DNA from: an uncultured Acholeplasmataceae bacterium
Lineage (GTDB): Bacteria; Bacillota_I; Bacilli_A; Acholeplasmatales; Acholeplasmataceae
Length of the DNA stretch: 7,039 bases
Assembly (NCBI GenBank): GCA_946577115.1
Contig: CAMOAP010000036.1
Coordinates: 1-7,039, forward strand
Reading direction: 5' to 3'
Shown here piece by piece: positions 5,111-7,039 of this stretch. The position numbers and the translations under genes are program-made. The first letter of the stretch is position 1. Every line of letters begins with the position of its first letter. The notes beneath the pieces are model-generated. The model was not told the origin of the DNA. It saw only the letters and a program-made list of their open reading frames with translations, and ran no database searches.

Positions 5111-7039
5111 TTACTTGGAGTCTTTGGACACAACTTCTCCAGAAGTTGTTTCTTTATTTTTTGGATTTAATTCATTTGATTCTGGGTTGTCTAAATTGGT
5201 TGTTGTTTTCAATTCATAATTTAAAGGAGTTGTATCAGTGCTAGTTTTTTCATCGTTTGAAGGCATTTGAGAAGTGGGTTGGATTGGGGGGGTATTGGCT
5301 TCTTCTTTTTCTTTTTCCCACCAAGCAATTTTTCCTGTAGCTACAATTTCGTCAATATCTCTTTTATTAAGAGTTTCAATTTCAAGTAAATATTTAGCGA
5401 TTGTATCAAGCAAATCTTGATTTTCTTGAATAATTTGTTTGGCTTGTTGATAACAATCAGCAATAATTTTTTGAATTTGTTGGTCAATTTCTAAACCTTT
5501 AGGATCAGAAAAATCATTTTGAAAAGTGTTTCCTGAATATTGCACTGGTCCTAAATCACTCATTCCATATTTAGTTACCATCATTTTCGCTATTTGCGTA
5601 GCATGTTTAAAATCGTTGTAAGCACCGTTAGAAACGTCATCAAACATTAATTCTTCAGCAACACGTCCGCCCAGAAAAGAAGTAATTTGGGCTAATAGGG
5701 CTTTTTTAGAAGAAAAGAAAGTTTCTTCTTGAGGAAGCATTAAGTTGTATCCACCTGCATTTCCACGTGGAATAATAGTAATTTTTTGCACTATTTGGGA
5801 AAAAGGAATTTTGATTCCAATAACAGCATGTCCTGCTTCGTGATAAGCTACCATACGTTTTTCTTTGTCATTGTATTTTTTAGATTTTTTAGCGGGTCCA
5901 ATTAAAATGCGGTCTAAAGCTTCGCTAATGTCTTTTTTATTAATAAAAGTAGCATTTCTTCTGGCAGCTAATAAAGCAGCTTCATTTAAGGTGCCTTCTA
6001 ATTGAGCACCACTAAAACCTGGAGTTTGTTTGGCTAATTCTTCTAAACTGATTTCTTCTGAAAGTTTTTTGTTGCTGGCATGTAATTTTAAGATAGCTTC
6101 ACGGTCTTTAACATTTGGTAAAGTAATATTAAAGTGACGGTCAAAACGTCCAGGACGCAAAATAGCTGAGTCAAGAACTTCGGGTTGATTAGTGGCTGCA
6201 ATAACAATAACACCCATTTTTTGGTTAAAGCCATCCATCTCTACTAAAAGTTGGTTTAAAGTTTGTTCAGAACCATTGCTTCCACCAATATTGGAGCCTC
6301 TTTTTCTAGCAACTGCCTCAATTTCATCGATAAAAACGATACAAGGAGCTGCCAGTTGAGCTTCTTTAAAAAGATCTCTGACACGTGAAGCTCCAATACC
6401 TACATAAACTTCATCGAAATCAGAACCTGAAGCAGCAAAAAAAGGAACGCCCGCCTCACCTGCAACTGCTTTGGCAAGTAAGGTTTTTCCTGTTCCTGGA
6501 GGTCCATACAACAAAACTCCTTTAGGAATTCTTGCTCCCATAGCAGCATATTTACGCGGATTTTTTAAAAAGTCAATCAATTCTGACATTTCTTCTTTTT
6601 CTTCATCAGCTCCTGCTACATCTGAAAAAGTAAATCTTTTTTGATTGATAATAACTTTACGACTTTTAGCACCTTTTTTACCAGTAGTTGATGCCCAAAT
6701 TTCTTGTCCCATGTGCTTGATAGTATCGGCAAAAAAGAGAAAAAAACAGTAAAAAAATAACATTGTTAAACATTGTCTAAATACCCAAAAAACAGGTTCA
6801 TAACCATTCCAAGGTCTAGGATCTACAGAATAAGTGTTATATTTGTATCTGCCGTTTGCTTTTTTTTCAAATACTTTGTCACAAGGTATATTAAAAAAAT
6901 CAATTATTCTACCATTTGTGGTAGTAACTACAATGTCACAAAAAGCAGAATTAGCAAAAATGGGATTATAATTTATTTTTTCAATTTCGTTTTTTTGTGC
7001 AAGTTCATCAAATGTATTGTTATCTTTGGTTTCGTGCTT
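5111..7039 (-). CDS. ftsH: ATP-dependent zinc metalloprotease FtsH (5' end outside the window)
   Basis: FtsH is a membrane-anchored hexameric AAA+ protease that extracts and degrades damaged membrane and regulatory proteins. The frame is open for 92 codons upstream of the ATG at 6763 up to the right edge, giving at least 642 residues; that ATG lacks a ribosome site and lies inside the second membrane helix, so it is not the start. Visible in order: most of the extracytoplasmic domain, the second helix ([21 protein letters not shown]), then, counting from Met6763, Walker A GPPGTGKT (87-94), pore loop YVG (120-122), Walker B IVFIDE (142-147), Arg-finger region RPGRFDR (203-209), zinc site HEAGH (308-312) and the third ligand Asp384 in AYND. 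A hydrophilic tail of about 67 residues rich in Thr, Asn, Pro and Glu follows WWEKEKEE. Phytoplasmas often carry several FtsH (HflB) paralogs, some linked to virulence in 'Ca. P. mali'; this complete core looks like an active copy. Confidence 0.97.
   Translation of the reverse strand, partial: KHETKDNNTFDELAQKNEIEKINYNPIFANSAFCDIVVTTTNGRIIDFFNIPCDKVFEKKANGRYKYNTYSVDPRPWNGYEPVFWVFRQCLTMLFFYCFFLFFADTIKHMGQEIWASTTGKKGAKSRKVIINQKRFTFSDVAGADEEKEEMSELIDFLKNPRKYAAMGARIPKGVLLYGPPGTGKTLLAKAVAGEAGVPFFAASGSDFDEVYVGIGASRVRDLFKEAQLAAPCIVFIDEIEAVARKRGSNIGGSNGSEQTLNQLLVEMDGFNQKMGVIVIAATNQPEVLDSAILRPGRFDRHFNITLPNVKDREAILKLHASNKKLSEEISLEELAKQTPGFSGAQLEGTLNEAALLAARRNATFINKKDISEALDRILIGPAKKSKKYNDKEKRMVAYHEAGHAVIGIKIPFSQIVQKITIIPRGNAGGYNLMLPQEETFFSSKKALLAQITSFLGGRVAEELMFDDVSNGAYNDFKHATQIAKMMVTKYGMSDLGPVQYSGNTFQNDFSDPKGLEIDQQIQKIIADCYQQAKQIIQENQDLLDTIAKYLLEIETLNKRDIDEIVATGKIAWWEKEKEEANTPPIQPTSQMPSNDEKTSTDTTPLNYELKTTTNLDNPESNELNPKNKETTSGEVVSKDSK

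Overview
The window looks like chromosomal sequence from a 'Candidatus Phytoplasma' (wall-less plant-pathogenic Mollicutes), or failing that a close Acholeplasma relative. The evidence is the very strong AT bias, AT-rich codon use, short AT-only spacers, and use of the standard genetic code. rluD ends in TGA, and tryptophans are written TGG (in rluD and ftsH), unlike Mycoplasma. The gene set also fits a reduced host-dependent genome: an FtsH protease, an amino-acid importer, a c-di-AMP receptor, core translation genes, and no cell-wall genes. Genus assignment is inference, since no rRNA is present.

All eight genes are on the minus strand, so transcription runs from the right edge to the left. 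From right to left they are: ftsH (cut by the right edge; its frame stays open to base 7039, so the ATG at 6763 is internal); a 234-base gap with two stacked hairpins; rluD (23S rRNA pseudouridine synthase); a three-gene methionine-type ABC importer in the order metN (ATPase), metQ-like (binding protein), metI (permease); darA/pstA (c-di-AMP-binding PII-like protein) with a clear -10 box almost on top of its start; rpsO (ribosomal protein S15, short at its C-terminus, GTG start); and a DJ-1/PfpI family protein cut by the left edge.

The genes fit ordinary housekeeping: membrane protein quality control, rRNA modification, import of an amino acid the cell probably cannot make, second-messenger sensing, and translation. 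I see no mobile element, CRISPR array, tRNA, rRNA or new defence-type system. The points of interest are small-scale. There is a perfect 13-bp tandem duplication at the metQ/metI junction that appears to have broken a TAATG translational coupling. A hairpin downstream of ftsH pairs fully only as minus-strand RNA. There is a 13-bp inverted repeat across the metN stop. darA may have a near-leaderless mRNA. S15 lacks its usual C-terminus. A C-rich element recurs upstream of several transcription units.
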